A DNA stretch of 64,000 bases, taken from assembly GCA_023101885.1 (NCBI GenBank), contig JALPQD010000053.1, forward strand, positions 5,206,447 through 5,270,446. The letters are read 5' to 3'. The notes beneath the pieces are model-generated. The model had not been told where the DNA came from. It saw only the letters and a list, made by a program, of their open reading frames with translations, and did no database searches. A program made the translations under genes and the position numbers. Within the stretch, counting starts at the first letter, position 1. Each line of letters starts with the position of its first letter. This document shows positions 12,064-24,400 of this stretch, piece by piece. The stretch is from Typhlomys cinereus (taxonomy: Eukaryota; Chordata; Mammalia; Rodentia; Platacanthomyidae).

Positions 12064-13382
12064 TCAGGAATCCTGAAACCCTACTTCCCAGAAGTCACCA
12101 TATTCTAACCAACTGACATTTTTGTTCATTGAGTTAATATTTCAAGACAAACTGACTTATCTACCAACACTGATAATGTCAATTAATTATTATGAGTGGA
12201 AATCTCAAATGTCTCTTGCTCCTTAGCGTTAAATATTGAATGTAAGTGGAGCTTTTATTGACAGCTTTATTTCTTATTTTACTGCCACACGTTTTTATGT
12301 GACAGTAAAAGCAGCTAAACACACATTACGTAAGTGCTGAGATAACTTGATAATGACCTTGCTCACTCTATTTTCTCAAAGAAGGTCAGTAGTGAGGAAG
12401 ACAAGCAAATACACTGCGAGCAGAGCTCCGAGAGGCTCAGAGGGGTCTGAATGCTCCCCAGGGTGAGTCCAGCCATGCAGCACAAGAGATAAAGAAGGGA
12501 AAACAGAATGAAGTTTGCGCAGAGCGCTCTGGTGGGAGCAGAGGCAGAGGACGACCTCCAGTTCACGTGTGTCGCATGAACTTTTCCTGGAGACACATAA
12601 ACAAGCACCTTCTCATCCCAGATGAGACTCAATAACAGACCAAAGTGTGATTCCAACACTGCCCAACTTGGCAACGCAATGAGTTTAGTGGGCATCCTTA
12701 CAGAGCAAGGGTGAAGGGTTATTTACCAGAGCGTGAGTGACCCCCAAACAGATAGACCATTGGAAATCTCACTCCATCATGGATTATGACGTCACATTAG
12801 CTGCACAAATGGAGTCCTGGCCTTCAGCCTTCCACACTCAGTGCATCCTCCTGCATGCCTCCTTAGATCACGAGACCATTGTGGACAGAACTGTATACAT
12901 CTGGAAGGTGACATAGGCTGGCATGGCGGAAATCTCAGTGGGAGGCTGATAACCCTCTCCACCTTTTTCTTCTAGAAGGGAGGGTCAGTAGGCCCCATCA
13001 TGAGGGTCTATCTATTGCAAGTAGTCACAGCTGCTCTGATGATGCAGTGTCCTCCATAGCCTCGCAACCCACCCCTGCTGAGACTACCACAGCCATCTCC
13101 AGGGTGGTCTCTGCTAGCAAACTACAGGGAGACAGGGAACACTCGTTGCAACAGCAACACACTGGAGCTGGGGCTCTCTGTTCTCAGCAGGACTGCATTT
13201 CAATTTTGTGATTACTTATTTCAAATGATGTCATTTACAGAGGATAAGCTGCTGGGAAAAGATAAGTAGTGCAAACATATCTCATGTGTTCCACACTGTC
13301 TTCAGGGAAGGAAGGTTTACCTGAAACAATTATTTTTCATGTGGACTATAAATACATCACGTAGTATGCTACCCATTTGTCT

Positions 13383-13493
13383 TGAAACATCACTGTCCTT
13401 TAAAAAAAAGAGCAACAGCAGTATAAAAGCAAAAGATGACTTCATACTAAGAGGCTGCCTCATACCCTGCCTCGAGTTGGAGGTGATTTTCCA
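13383..13493 (+). repeat. 111-bp direct repeat, copy B
   Basis: It is the second copy of 11,953-12,063, in the same orientation, with starts 1,430 bp apart. No tail or terminal motif marks it as a mobile element. Confidence 0.95.
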
Positions 13494-14189
13494 ACTTTTG
13501 TAAATCCATTAAGATGTTTCCAAAGGTATTTACTTGACTTGGGAGCTACCCAGAAGAATGATAAATTCCCAACTCTTGGAATTTCTGCATCCTGAGACCC
13601 CAGCCATTTCTCACACATGGTTAGCCACGTCGCTCAGGTTTTTAGAAGTCTCCTTGGAAACTCCCAACTTCTAAGTTGGATCTGACTCAGCAGGTCAGAC
13701 TAAAGTGGGCAGTGATTTCCTCCTCAGCAGAAATCATCTATACCCTTGCTTCAGTTTTCAGACACTTTGGCAATACAGCTTCAGTACAGCCAGGAATGAA
13801 ATTAAAGGGGCAGCTTCCAGATAAGGTCAACCCAGCAGTGTTCAATTTCCTTTGCTACAGCCCGTGACTCAGTGGAAACACTGACACAGGCCAATAAGCT
13901 TCCAGGGTTAAATGTTGCTTATCTAATGTTGCTGTAGGTAATTCTGAGCATGGGCAGATATCTCTGTGCTTTCAAAAAATAAACCTTGCATTGATATCAG
14001 AATTTATATGAAAAAACACTCCATCATACAGAGCCTTCATAACATTTAATATCCCAAACTTAATACTATGATAGAAAACATTTTTGATAATTAAAGCTGA
14101 AAACACCGACAGCGTTATAATATTGCAAGTCAGTTATAATGTTTGGATCTGGAATTAAATTGATAATTTCACCGTACTTCTCAGGATTT

Positions 14190-14600
14190 TTTAATTTTTT
14201 AAAAATTTTTCCTAGTTATACACGCTCACTACCCTCCTGTTCCCTCCCCTACTCCCTCTCTCTCCCTCTTTTCCTCCCTCCTCTCTCCCTCCCTCTCTCC
14301 CTCTCCTCTCTTGGTGTTTCCAACATGCTCCCTCCTACCCCCTTGTCTGTCAACTTATATGGGCCCAGAATTCCCTCCCAAGTGTCTTTTCTAGTGGGAG
14401 CTCAGGGCTCTGTGGCAGGCCAGGGGGCCCCTCCTTGGGCAGCCCTCTAATATGGGTACTCCCCTATATCTGTCTAACCTCTAGCCTCTAAGGATTCCTG
14501 CTGCCTGAAATCATCTCCCCTGGGATGCTCGCTAGTCTATGGGAACACGTTGACATGCCAGCCACTGTGCAGGTCTGGTAAGGTCAAATCTCCTTGCAGT
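14190..14600 (-). mobile_element. LINE-1 3'-end-like remnant with pyrimidine-rich tract
   Basis: An AT-rich start leads into a long CTCCC-rich tract (14,225-14,345), then cagggctctgtggcaggcca and tgacatgccagccactgtgc. The same order recurs, diverged, at 25,340-25,730 and partly at 31,147-31,510, so it is a dispersed family. L1 3' UTR on the minus strand is the likely identity. Confidence 0.4.
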
Positions 14601-14929
14601 GAGCTCCTGGCACCTGCTGCCAAGTAGAGTCTCTTGTCCAGCAGTGGACCTACCCATCTTTAAGCTCTTACAAAATTATACATGACAGCACACCAAACAG
14701 GATGAGTGTTTCCAAGGTGCACCTTTCAATCTGAGATGGAGCTAGTAAGAGGGGACATGCCTACAGAGTCCAGATGACTCACTGACCACCTTTTAAGGCT
14801 GCGTATCCTCAGAGGTATGAAGCATATTTAAGACCCAGTAACCCCACACACATGACTTTGCTCATTGAAAAGCCCTATACACTGCAACTCTCTTACCAAC
14901 ACAAGCATCCCAAAGGGAGCCCTGTGATT

Positions 14930-15085
14930 ACAGACACAGAGATAGGAAGGTGCAAGGCATATGGCTGGATGAAGAGGGGAGGGAAAGGTGAGAGATAAAG
15001 GGGGTGAATGGGGAGGGGGTGGGGCAACAACATAAACTCATTCCATTTGTATATGAAAAGTTCTCAATAAAAAGACGCAATAGTC
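14930..15085 (+). mobile_element. LINE-1-like 3' terminus
   Basis: A purine-rich run (gatgaagaggggagggaaag) is followed by ttgtatatgaaaagttctca and ataaaaaga, the usual ending of rodent L1 3' UTRs. Confidence 0.45.
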
Positions 15086-15584
15086 AAACAGAGACCCTGT
15101 TGAGAATCTAAAATAATGTGCTATGCATCCCCACAGAACTGGAGCAACAAGAAAGAAATGGAAAATAGGAGCAGGACAACTAATCTTAGCTCTTAGGAGA
15201 AGTCCAGTGAAATGACCCCAGCAGATCGAAATTGTGCCATGTTGAATACTTCTGTCTGATCACAGCCATGAATCGGTACAACTAACCATCCTGTTCACTT
15301 TAGGGGGAATGTTATCAGGCTCTGGCTGGAGACAAGAGGTTCTTGTTGTCTGAGAATGTATCTGAATCAGCTCTTGACTAGAGCAGTAGACTTTCCTTTG
15401 CAATGAAACAAAAATCAAAGTGTACAGAGTCACAAGACAAGATGTTGCTGCAGAGGGAGACTCGCTACTTACGGCTGCAGACAGACTCAGCATGCGCCCG
15501 GGCAGGTCATTCCATTATCCAGACTCTTCTCTTAGTCACGAGAATGTATGTGCCACGTGAAGCTACAAAAAGTCTCAATTTTAG

Positions 15585-15805
15585 TGTTGGAAAGTTGGGT
15601 GAGGGGATAAGCTTTTGCCTTGCAAGCAGAAAGACCTGAATTCAGATTCCAGATCCCATGGAAAAAATGCCCAGGCAGAAATGGTGATAGTCCTGAAAGA
15701 AGGAAGACTAGGAAATCCCAGAGCAAACCAAAAAGAAGGTAAAGCAATCCAGAATATTTCCTGAATTCACCTTTGGGCCTCCACAGGCACACACAGTGCC
15801 CTCTG

Positions 15806-15857
<52 letters not shown>

Positions 15858-15863
15858 ACCAAA
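15585..15863 (+). mobile_element. B2-superfamily-type SINE with long CA tail
   Basis: The head is gaggggataagcttttgcctt, with box B near gaattcagattcc and the same body as the 9,326 copy. It ends in a CA tract of about 45 bp. Possible target-site repeats are ctcaattttag (15,574-15,584) and ctcagttttag (15,864-15,874). A B1 element follows at once. Confidence 0.8.
15810..15853. repeat. (CA)n microsatellite from a SINE tail
   Basis: About 20 CA units with one TA interruption form the tail of the SINE at 15,585-15,863. Confidence 0.95.
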
Positions 15864-15870
15864 CTCAGTT

Positions 15871-15995
15871 TTAGCTAGGCATGGTAGTATATGCCTACAG
15901 TCCCAGCACTCAGAAGGCTGATGCAGGAGGATTGTGAGCTCAATGTCAGCTTGAGTGACTACAGCAAAAGGCCCTATTCCAAATAAAGAATAAAG
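15871..15995 (+). mobile_element. B1 SINE
   Basis: The sequence agctaggcatggtagtatat, then cctacagtcccagcactcag and gctgatgcaggaggattgtg, is a clear B1 in sense orientation, ending in ccaaataaagaataaa. Confidence 0.85.
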
Positions 15996-16761
15996 GTCAA
16001 TTTATTTTTCTTTCAGGTGTTGTTTTCCAGGAGCTGTATAGGGCTTGAGATTTTAACCACCTTTCAAAGTAACAAGTATGCCTGCTACTTCCATGGCTGC
16101 TAGCTGAGGGCTTGAGACTCCAGGGTCGGAGACAAGGATTTCATTCCTGGTGAGGCAGAAGCAGGAAGGAGCAGCATGTCTGGGCCTTCGCTGAGTTCAA
16201 GGTGATTACGTGTATCAAGCAGGTTTGTGTTGTAGCTGAAAAGTCCTGAGCTTTGAGAACTCAGACAACTCACTAGGGCAGAGGGCAACTGACCTGTTTG
16301 GGCCTGCAATCTTAGGGTACAACCTCTAGGGAACCTCCCCTGCGGGAGACAGCATCTTACAGCAAGATCTGCCTAGGTGTGTGCGATCTACTGAGAGTGA
16401 CATCACACAGCGTTCAGAGTTCAGGAGCCATACATTTCTAATTATAACTAATTCAAGGCCAGATCCAAGCTGAGTGTGAAGAGTGGACTTCGAATTGATC
16501 CCACAGCTAGATGTACTAGAATCATTACTAAATTCTTGCTTACTAAATTAGTGAAAATAAGGTTCCTGGAAGATCTCAATTCTGATTCACAGATATAATC
16601 AAAACTGAACACATATACGTGAGCTCAGAAATAAATCTCATCCAAGTTCTCAGTAGCTACTTGATTTCAAACAAATATTATATTTAATTTTACTTTCCTT
16701 GCACATTTCTCATTTCTAATTCTTTCCTAACATTCATTCTCCATTTTCTTTAAAGGCGAAT

Positions 16762-16850
16762 CCCCCCCCTTCTCCCTCTTCTTCTGCTTTTTCTTCTTCC
16801 TTCTCCTTGTCCTCCTCTTTCTCTTTATTTCTCTCCTTACTGTCTCCCTT
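16762..16850. repeat. Polypyrimidine-rich tract
   Basis: Runs of C, CTT and TCC with few purines make a low-complexity tract. Confidence 0.8.
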
Positions 16851-16967
16851 CCATCCCCATCATTCCTTCCCATAGACTTTGTCAGAACAGTTTTAGGTCC
16901 ACAGCAAAATGAGTCAGAAGGCACAAAGAATCCCCATGCTTGCCTGCTGTACCCTCATATTCTGGTA

Positions 16968-17289
16968 GTTGAGTTAAGCCCAGAGCAAATTGTAGGAGTG
17001 GATAAGGAAGGCCCAGCCCATGGTGGGTGGGACTAGTCTCAGGGAAGGTGAATAAAATGGAGGGAACTGTTTGAGAAAGGGACCATCCTTGTGTATACTT
17101 GGCATGCTATACAGACATGCTGGTCTGGTAGGTAAGGGTCATATGGTAGCACTGGTGTTGGTGTGAGGTCTCCTGCAAAGTTGGTTGAGGAATTGTAACC
17201 AGTCAGTCTATCATAAGAGAATAAACCCCTTGTTCCCTAAAGTAGTTTTGTCACTATTTTATCAGCAATTATGTCTGGCAACTGCAACA
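16968..17289 (+). repeat. 5' LTR of the MaLR-type element (5'-truncated)
   Basis: It aligns to 18,446-18,802 with scattered substitutions and gaps and ends in ctgcaaca. The polyadenylation-like signal AATAAA lies in agagaataaacccc. Confidence 0.75.
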
Positions 17290-18387
17290 GAATTTGGTAA
17301 CAGAGAAGTAGGGTGATGTTGATAAATCTGGCTATGTGGACTTTGTGGGTTTTGAACAGTTGTGTTGGATGAAGTTTGAAATGTATGGAGATTTTGGCAC
17401 TGTAAATTACAAATATTGTTCTGGATTTTAATGGTCCATCTGGAGACTAGAAATTCTGAGAGAGTCAGGGATTATTTGGGGCCAGTTTGTGATAAAGGGA
17501 ACAAGGATTTTGGTAAAGTTGAATTTAAAGACAAAGGTCTGGGTTGCTTCGTAGAGGAGAACTATATTAAAGTTTCTAATGAAGAAAGGGTAGATAGCAG
17601 AGAGACAGTGGCTATTGGAGAGATAAATATCACTGAAGGAAACCCTGGAACATTGCACTGGGATGGTGGAAGAAATGAACACCACTGTGTTGAGATTCTG
17701 CCTAGCATAGAGATTCTTCCCAGAGTCAGCACAGAGAAGCTCAATTAGCTATGATTCCAGGGAGTCAATCTTCACCTGGAGGTTTTGGCAGAACTTGGCA
17801 ACACTGTCCACATGTTATTGGTTTTAGAGGCATTAAAGATGAAGAGGAAGGAAGTCATGGATCCATCCTGCAAGGTTTCAGATAATGACAGGATTTCAGA
17901 CAGTGTGTAGCAGGATGTCTGCAGAGAGGTGCGAAAAGAACATTTTGTACTGTGAAGTTGAAGTTAACCCAAGAAGGGCATTTTGTGTTGTGGAGTTGAA
18001 ACCTCATTTGCCATTGAGATGATGTTGGAGATGCCAAAGCCAATGTGGGACATCTGCCAAGAGGTGTTGTATATATGGGATGCAAGTGGAAATTCAATCT
18101 GGTCCAGACAAATGCTGTTTGTGCAACTCTGAGTTATGATGAGGGACTAGAATTGCCCAGAATCTTTGAGTCACCGTGACTCTGTAATGAGCAACAAAAA
18201 AGGGATATTTAGCTACAGGATGCAGTATTTGACTGGCTGGACTTTAGCCTTAGCATATTTCCTTATCGTGTTAAAATATTTCCATTTCAATGTTTTATCT
18301 GTGTTGAAGTACTTAACTTGACAGGATTTTTATAGCTATGCAATTTTAGGCTTTTAAATGTAATTATATATAAGATAAATTTAACCC

Positions 18388-18802
18388 TGTGGGGACGAGG
18401 TGATAGCTATGCTTGGCTTGAGCTCTGTGCACATTTGTAGAGAATTGGCAGTTAAGCCCAGAATGAACCTGTAGGAAACTGTTCAGTGGATGGGGAAGGC
18501 TCAGCCCATGGTGGATGGGACTAGTCCTGGATACATGAATAAAATGGAGGGAACTGTTTTGAGAAAGTTGGCATCATTATGTACACTTGGCCAGACATGC
18601 TGGTCTGGCAGGTAAGGGCCGTGCCTCTCTCCTGCTGGTCTCAGCAGGTAAGGTAAAACCAGTTCCCTTGGCCCTGGTATTGTGAGTACTTCTGCAAAGT
18701 TGAATGAAATTGTAACCTGTCTATTGTAAGAGAATAAACCCTTTGTTCCCTTAAGCAGTTTCATCACAATTTTCTCAGCAACAAGGCTAGTCAACTGCAA
18801 CA
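18388..18802 (+). repeat. 3' LTR of the MaLR-type element
   Basis: It begins tgtggggacgaggtgatag and ends caactgcaaca, so it has TG...CA termini. AATAAA occurs near 18,733. Confidence 0.75.
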
Positions 18803-20086
18803 CTAGTACATTTGTCACAGGTGATGGATATATACTGACACATTACTAAAACCTAAAGTCCATGAATTGGATTAGGGTTCAGTCTTGGCATGCTACACTC
18901 TCTGAGTTGTGACAGTGTATAATGGCTGGCATCTACCATGGCAGGCAATGCATGGTACTTCCACTCCATGCTTCCTGTTCTTCCTTTCTCACTCCCTCGT
19001 GCCTCAAATCAGGAGTTCTTATCCAGCAATATCAGCATCTATTAGGAGTCTCAGACAGCAACATCAATATCACTTGGGAGTTTTTTAACTGTCTCCAGTG
19101 CTTGTCCATCCCCTATCTTCTCTCAAGTAATAATGTTTGAATATAAATGTATTATAATAAACACCTTAGCAAAATTTTTATGGTTATTATTATTGGACTT
19201 CCCAGGCCTGAAAATTGAAATGAAGGAAGTTTATTTTATACTTGGGGAAGTAATTCTTTTCTCCATCTACTAGATATGAACAAAATTTGTCTTCCCACTT
19301 GCTTCCAGAGGACCACTTCACACCATGTAGAAGATCAGCCTGCACTGAAGCCCATGGAACCAAGATTTGGACACAATCCTTACACCTTGGTCATATGTCT
19401 GAGTCACTAAATAAATCAAAGCCTATTAAGAAAGTCTTTACTGATTAGTCTATATGAGCTGATTTGTCACTTACAGCTCACACATCCTAGTCCATTTGTA
19501 AAATTCATGTCTGTTCCAAAAATTTATACTTAATTTAAATGCCTTCTTTCCCAGTATTGACCAAAACCATGATCCAAAATAAATATCTCATTCTTCAAGT
19601 CATTTATGTCAAGTATTTCTGTCGCAGAGAAGAGAAAAGCAACCCATATATATGCCATTTGTATCCAGTTCCAATTTCTCCTTGGCTTTCGGAGAGGCTG
19701 ACATGAGAACTGGTTCCCCCAGTGCATTCCCATCACATGGTGAATAAAAGTGAGAGAGGACCTTGAACGTCACTAAGAAGAAATGGAACCTTTCCCTCAG
19801 CTCTCAGCTCTGCACCCTACTTCAGTTCTTTAGAATTTACAATGCCAATAAATAAATGCGAAAATGCAAAAATTAACTTAAATGTCAAATAAAAATATGG
19901 AAGGAGAGAAAGAAAGAGAGAAGAGAGAAGGACAAAACAATAAAATCCACTAAGGAAAAATGACAATGGTGATTCGGTTAGCAAATGTAACTACATATCT
20001 AAACATTTCCCTAGGAGAAATTAATATTTATTTGGATGGTTTAGATTATAGTGACTCCTTAATCATATATTGCCATCTGTGGGTAG

Positions 20087-20234
20087 CCCTAAATGATGTA
20101 AATTTCATTACATAAAATGTAAATATTTCTCTATTACAATGAAATAAACCATGAATAAAGCCCTAAATTATGTCAATTTAATTACATAAAATGTAAATAT
20201 TTCTATATTACAATGAAATAAACCACAAACAAAG
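20087..20234. repeat. 74-bp tandem duplication in AT-rich sequence
   Basis: Blocks starting ccctaaatgatgtaaattt (20,087) and ccctaaattatgtcaattt (20,161) run parallel through attacaatgaaataaacca with a few mismatches. Confidence 0.9.
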
Positions 20235-20394
20235 CCAAGGGGAGTGGTGGGAAAAGGAATAAAATTTATAAAAAAATACAACAAATGGTTAATAATTGTA
20301 TAAAAATATTCAAAATAAAATGAAAAGGGTTACAAAAGCATTGTAAGGACAAAAATAGACAATTTGATGAAGAAATATAATTGATACACACATA

Positions 20395-20625
20395 AAAAAG
20401 TGAAATGCAAATTAAAATACCACCATGTCACATCTAACAAAGCAAGTCATAATAATGTAGAAAGCTTATAAGAATCAAAGCTCTAAGAAGAGCTGGGGAA
20501 TGCACATCCTCACATCTTGCTGGCCAATATAACTTGACAAAAAACTTCTGGAACACAATCTGAGGACCTATCGAGAGAGAAAGGGATGAACATGGAGGGT
20601 ACCTATATTACAGATAAAAAATAAG
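20395..20625 (+). mobile_element. LINE-1 ORF2 3'-part remnant
   Basis: The succession gaaatgcaaattaaaatacc, accatgtcacatctaacaaa, gagctggggaatgcacatcc and cttctggaacacaatctgag follows the well-known L1 ORF2 stretch before the 3' end. It is highly decayed, with no open frame. Confidence 0.55.
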
Positions 20626-20869
20626 AACAAATATAAAATAAGTTTTAACTAAAATGGAAATGAATTAAAGCTATACATGTTGGAGCAGACACTAGCTAGT
20701 CGAGAGATGCTTGAGAGTATTGACAGACACAAGACTGAGGTTCAGGGTGACATGTATAATACCACCTCATTCTCTTAGATTTGATAAGGAAGGCATTGAG
20801 GATATCTATTAATAATCATGTGTCTAAATGAGCAGACAGTGATTAAGCATTCATGTATTCCTTGGTTTA

Positions 20870-21240
20870 GACCGTGTGTATCCCCCCAGGCCTGTGAATT
20901 AAAGGCTTAGTCCAGCTGGGCACTATCAGGAGGGAGAGGAACCTTCAGAAGAATGGCCTAGTATAATTGTGGCCAGTAGAAGTGTGTCTTTAAAAGAAAT
21001 GATGGGAAATCATTGTCCTCTTCTTTCTTTTCTTCTTCTTGCTCCTCTACAGTAAATAATTCTTCTCTATCACAAGGTCCTGCCATGATGTATTGACTAA
21101 ACACAGACTAACAGCAACAAAGTCAACTCATCATGGACTGATAGCTACAAATCTATTGGCCAAAATCGACCATATTTCTTTGTAAGTTGATTGCTTCAGG
21201 TACTTGTTATAGTTATGAAAAACTGCCTAACCCAAATATT
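20870..21240 (+). mobile_element. URR1-like DNA-transposon copy
   Basis: Landmarks in order are cctgtgaattaaaggcttag, gaatggcctagtataattg, cttcttgctcctctacag, tgccatgatgtattgactaa and catggactgatagctacaaa, then ccaaaatcgaccatatttct. These parallel 24,065-24,375 and my memory of URR1 (hAT-Charlie) in rodents. Confidence 0.55.
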
Positions 21241-23577
21241 ACCAATGATCATTCTTCCAGAAAAGGAACAAATAGATGGTGGAACCTGTTTGATTTTACA
21301 TTATATACATCCGCATTTATTTTTTCTTACATGACATATATGCATTTCAAAGTGCACTATTGATAAGGAATTAATAAATATTAATAAACAAAATGTATTT
21401 ATTGTGAATTTATAATCCAAACAAGAAGCAATTAAATCTCAGTACAAGAGAATGAAATAGCAATTCATAATATGTAAGAGAAATACTTTTTCACTAAATG
21501 GTGGAAAGGGCTTTCAATGGTCAATATAAATAATTGTCTACAGTCATTCCTCTAACTCTATAAGAATAAAACAGTGATGTTTGGTCAAATAGATATATAC
21601 TGGGTGAATAGTTACAGCATTTATGTTGCTCATTCTACAATGGTAGAACATGGCTGGAAGATCAGCAATTTTAATATCAAACAGTTCTATTATCATTCTT
21701 CTTTTAATAATAGGTATAACCATGCACCCTCAAAACATTTCTTATGTTTATGGCTTTAATTTCATTTACATGCATTATTCATTTTTTAAGGTTTTGATTT
21801 GCTTCCAATTTATTCAAATAAGTAACATAATTACCGGTTCTTTATACTCTTAAAATTAATTTATGAAAAAATGTTTCACAAACAAAGGAACATGGTTAAC
21901 CTCTGTAAACGGAAATTTTGACATATCATCAAGCTTCATAATCTGTTATTATTACTGTGCAAATTTCAGCTCTCATCTATTTTCCTTGTTATTAATTTAG
22001 TATTGGAAAATACTAGCAGCATGATCCTCAGGGACAAAATGGCCAGGTCCATATGGGAAGCAAAATGTCACTGGATGCATTGTAACGAGCCTCAGGTCTG
22101 TGCAAATGCATAGGGTTATAGTGAGCTGGATGGTTAACAGAAGGGATCTGACATGCCAAGGAGTAAATGGACAAAGGTATATGGGACACAAGAGCTTGAA
22201 TTCAAAACCTAGTTACTCTCTAGGGCACACCCTTGCTTGGGCTGTGCTGTACTTGAAATTTCAAGCTCAGCTCCTGATACATCTGGAAAGTCAAGCATTA
22301 GCAAATCTTCCTGTATTTTCTGAGGACACAAAGAAAACCTGAATCCTATGGGCTCTTGTTGGGACAGCAAGTGAAGGAAAGCAAGTGCATTAATTGCTTT
22401 TCTCATTGTAAGACCCAAACCTTGACAAGAAGCAACTTAAGGGTGTAAGAATTAATGTGGTCCATAATTTGAAGGCACAATACATCATGGCAGGGAAGTC
22501 ATGGCCTTTAGACCTGTTCACAGATACAGCTGCTGGAGCATGTGTCTGCTTGTTCACACCTAGATAGATCTGAAGCAGCAAAGAGCAAGGAATGGGGTGT
22601 TTTCCTAGCTTTCACCTTTTCTTTTTATTCAGTTGAGAAAAAGGGAAGACCATGGAGAGGCCATCCACATTTAGGGTAGGTCTTCTCACTTCAGCTAATC
22701 CTACATACTAGGTAATTCCAAATTGACGCAAGTTGTCAGTGAAGACTCGTCATCAGGTGTGGTTCGAAAGTCCTCATTGCTGAAGAATTTCACTGTGTGT
22801 TCTGATATTGTGGACCCTAACCCTAACAGGAGAACTGGATCTCATCCATCAAGGGCTCTCTACCTTTCATGGCTCTGAGAATAAATGAGCAAATGGGACA
22901 GTACCTTAGGACACTTCAAATTTACACTCTAAACTCTCATATCCAACATGGTGTAATCTAGATAATTGTAGAGGTACTGGAGTCATGACTGAGGGTTAAC
23001 AATGATAAAAACACACATCATGTTGCTAATGATTGAAGTGAGTACCCTACCACAGAAAAAAAAAGTTAATAGAAAAGTCAACCTCACCCATGAACAAAGC
23101 AGGCACAGATCCCTAATTTCTTGCCACCCTAAAAAGTAGATTCTAGGACACTGTACTGTTTTCTAGTCTGATAGCAATTGACAGAATAAAAGCAAAGAGT
23201 TGCCCCAAATTCCAGGGAACACACAATCATTTCTTGGTTCTCGCTTGAGGATATGCATGCAGTTGTTCTTTGCCTTAAAATGAACTGGTATTCAATGTAT
23301 ATATGTCAAACAAAATGCAAACCATTTAGGGTAGTATATATCTTCAGTTGTTGCATATATCAAATTCCTTAACTATGCAGAGTTTGACAGCAGGGCTCTT
23401 TAACACTCACTGGTTTACCACTGCCAATTGACTTTAATGTATTAGCCAATATAACTTTCCCACAACTGTGAGGAAGATGATATTGGTATCGGCATAAGGT
23501 TGATGAGAAGTAGTGGTTTAGGAAACAAGACAGCAATTCATTGAGAATTTTAGCTCTTAGTATCACAACCAGCCGTA

Positions 23578-23718
23578 ACCCTGAGTCAGTCAGACACAGT
23601 TTGCTGTCGCAGTGACAGTGAGATAACCAGCAAGAAGATTTGATGCATGCCTTCCTTTTTCTAGAAGACACCACTGTGGACATGGAGGAATCCCCAAACA
23701 TCCTGCTGGCAAAGTGAA
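23578..23718 (+). repeat. Dispersed repeat paired with 24,360-24,490
   Basis: The shared core is gtgacagtgagat, then gatttgatgcatgccttcct against gatctgatgtatgtcttcct, and tttttctag followed by a gac-rich part. The two are about 790 bp apart in the same orientation and visibly diverged. Confidence 0.65.
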
Positions 23719-24064
23719 AGAGAGGGCCCCAGGGGAACACTGTCAATTATTTCCTAAGTCCAATTGGAAAAACACAAATGTACAGCTGATATTGAATATG
23801 CATAGGACCCCAGTGTACTAGAAATGCTAACAAAGAGACAAAACAGTATGACTCCATGTGTGAGCCAATGAAGAAGAAACTAAGTAAGGCATTTGCTCTG
23901 ATTTAAAAAGTAGTCATTTCATTATCAATATTTTTCTTGCTAAATCTCTCAGAAATTTAAGAAATGATTCAGCTATCTCACAGTCTCTTCAGAAATGGTC
24001 TAAAGGAAACAGTATAGTATGTACAGTATATTTTATAGAGTATATACTGCATACTGGACATATA

Positions 24065-24400
24065 GTATATCCAAGTGTTAAAGGTTTGCCCCAGCCCATG
24101 GTACCAACCGGGATACTACTGACTAGTAGAACCTTAAAGAGTAGGGCCTAATGGAAGGAAGACAATTAACTGGGGGCATTATTTTGAAGGCAACACTAGT
24201 CCTTCCTCTTCTATCTTCTTGCTCCTCACATGCTGTGACGTACACATCTGCAATGATGCATGTACTGCCATGTGCTACCACCATAATTGACTAACCAACC
24301 AACCATGGGCTGAGTTCTCAGAATGCATGAACCAAAACCTTTCATCCTTATAAGCTGACTATCTCAGACAGTGTCACAGTGACAGTGAGATGACTGACAT
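24065..24400 (+). mobile_element. URR1-like DNA-transposon copy
   Basis: The sequence runs aagtgttaaaggtttgcccc, agggcctaatggaaggaag, tcttgctcctcacatgctgt and ccaaccatgggctgagttc, then ctatctcagacagtgtcaca, the same order as the 20,870 copy. The end region has a direct relative at 23,578-23,718. Confidence 0.6.

Larger units (their letters stand above)
16968..18802 (+). mobile_element. ERVL-MaLR-type LTR element, two LTRs and short internal region
   Basis: Two similar direct repeats (16,968-17,289 and 18,388-18,802) flank about 1.1 kb. Shared landmarks in order are agcccatggtggg, gaataaaatggagggaactg, gacatgctggtctgg, agagaataaaccc and caactgcaaca at the end. The left repeat lacks roughly 58 bp at its 5' end. 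The internal part begins gaatttggtaacagagaagt and resembles MaLR internal sequence (rodent MT/ORR1 group), which is non-autonomous. I see no intact gag, pol or env frame; the 110-residue open frame at 17,416-17,748 lies in the internal part and has no recognisable domain. Heavy divergence between the LTRs marks an old insertion. The exact subfamily is not determined. Confidence 0.75.

Noticed and set aside
22811..22827. Telomere-like ccctaaccctaac
   Set aside because: Only about two units, too short to call an interstitial telomeric repeat.
24015..24075. Cluster of gtatat/atatac inverted motifs
   Set aside because: Short, imperfect and typical of AT-rich intron; weaker than the 37,141 palindrome.
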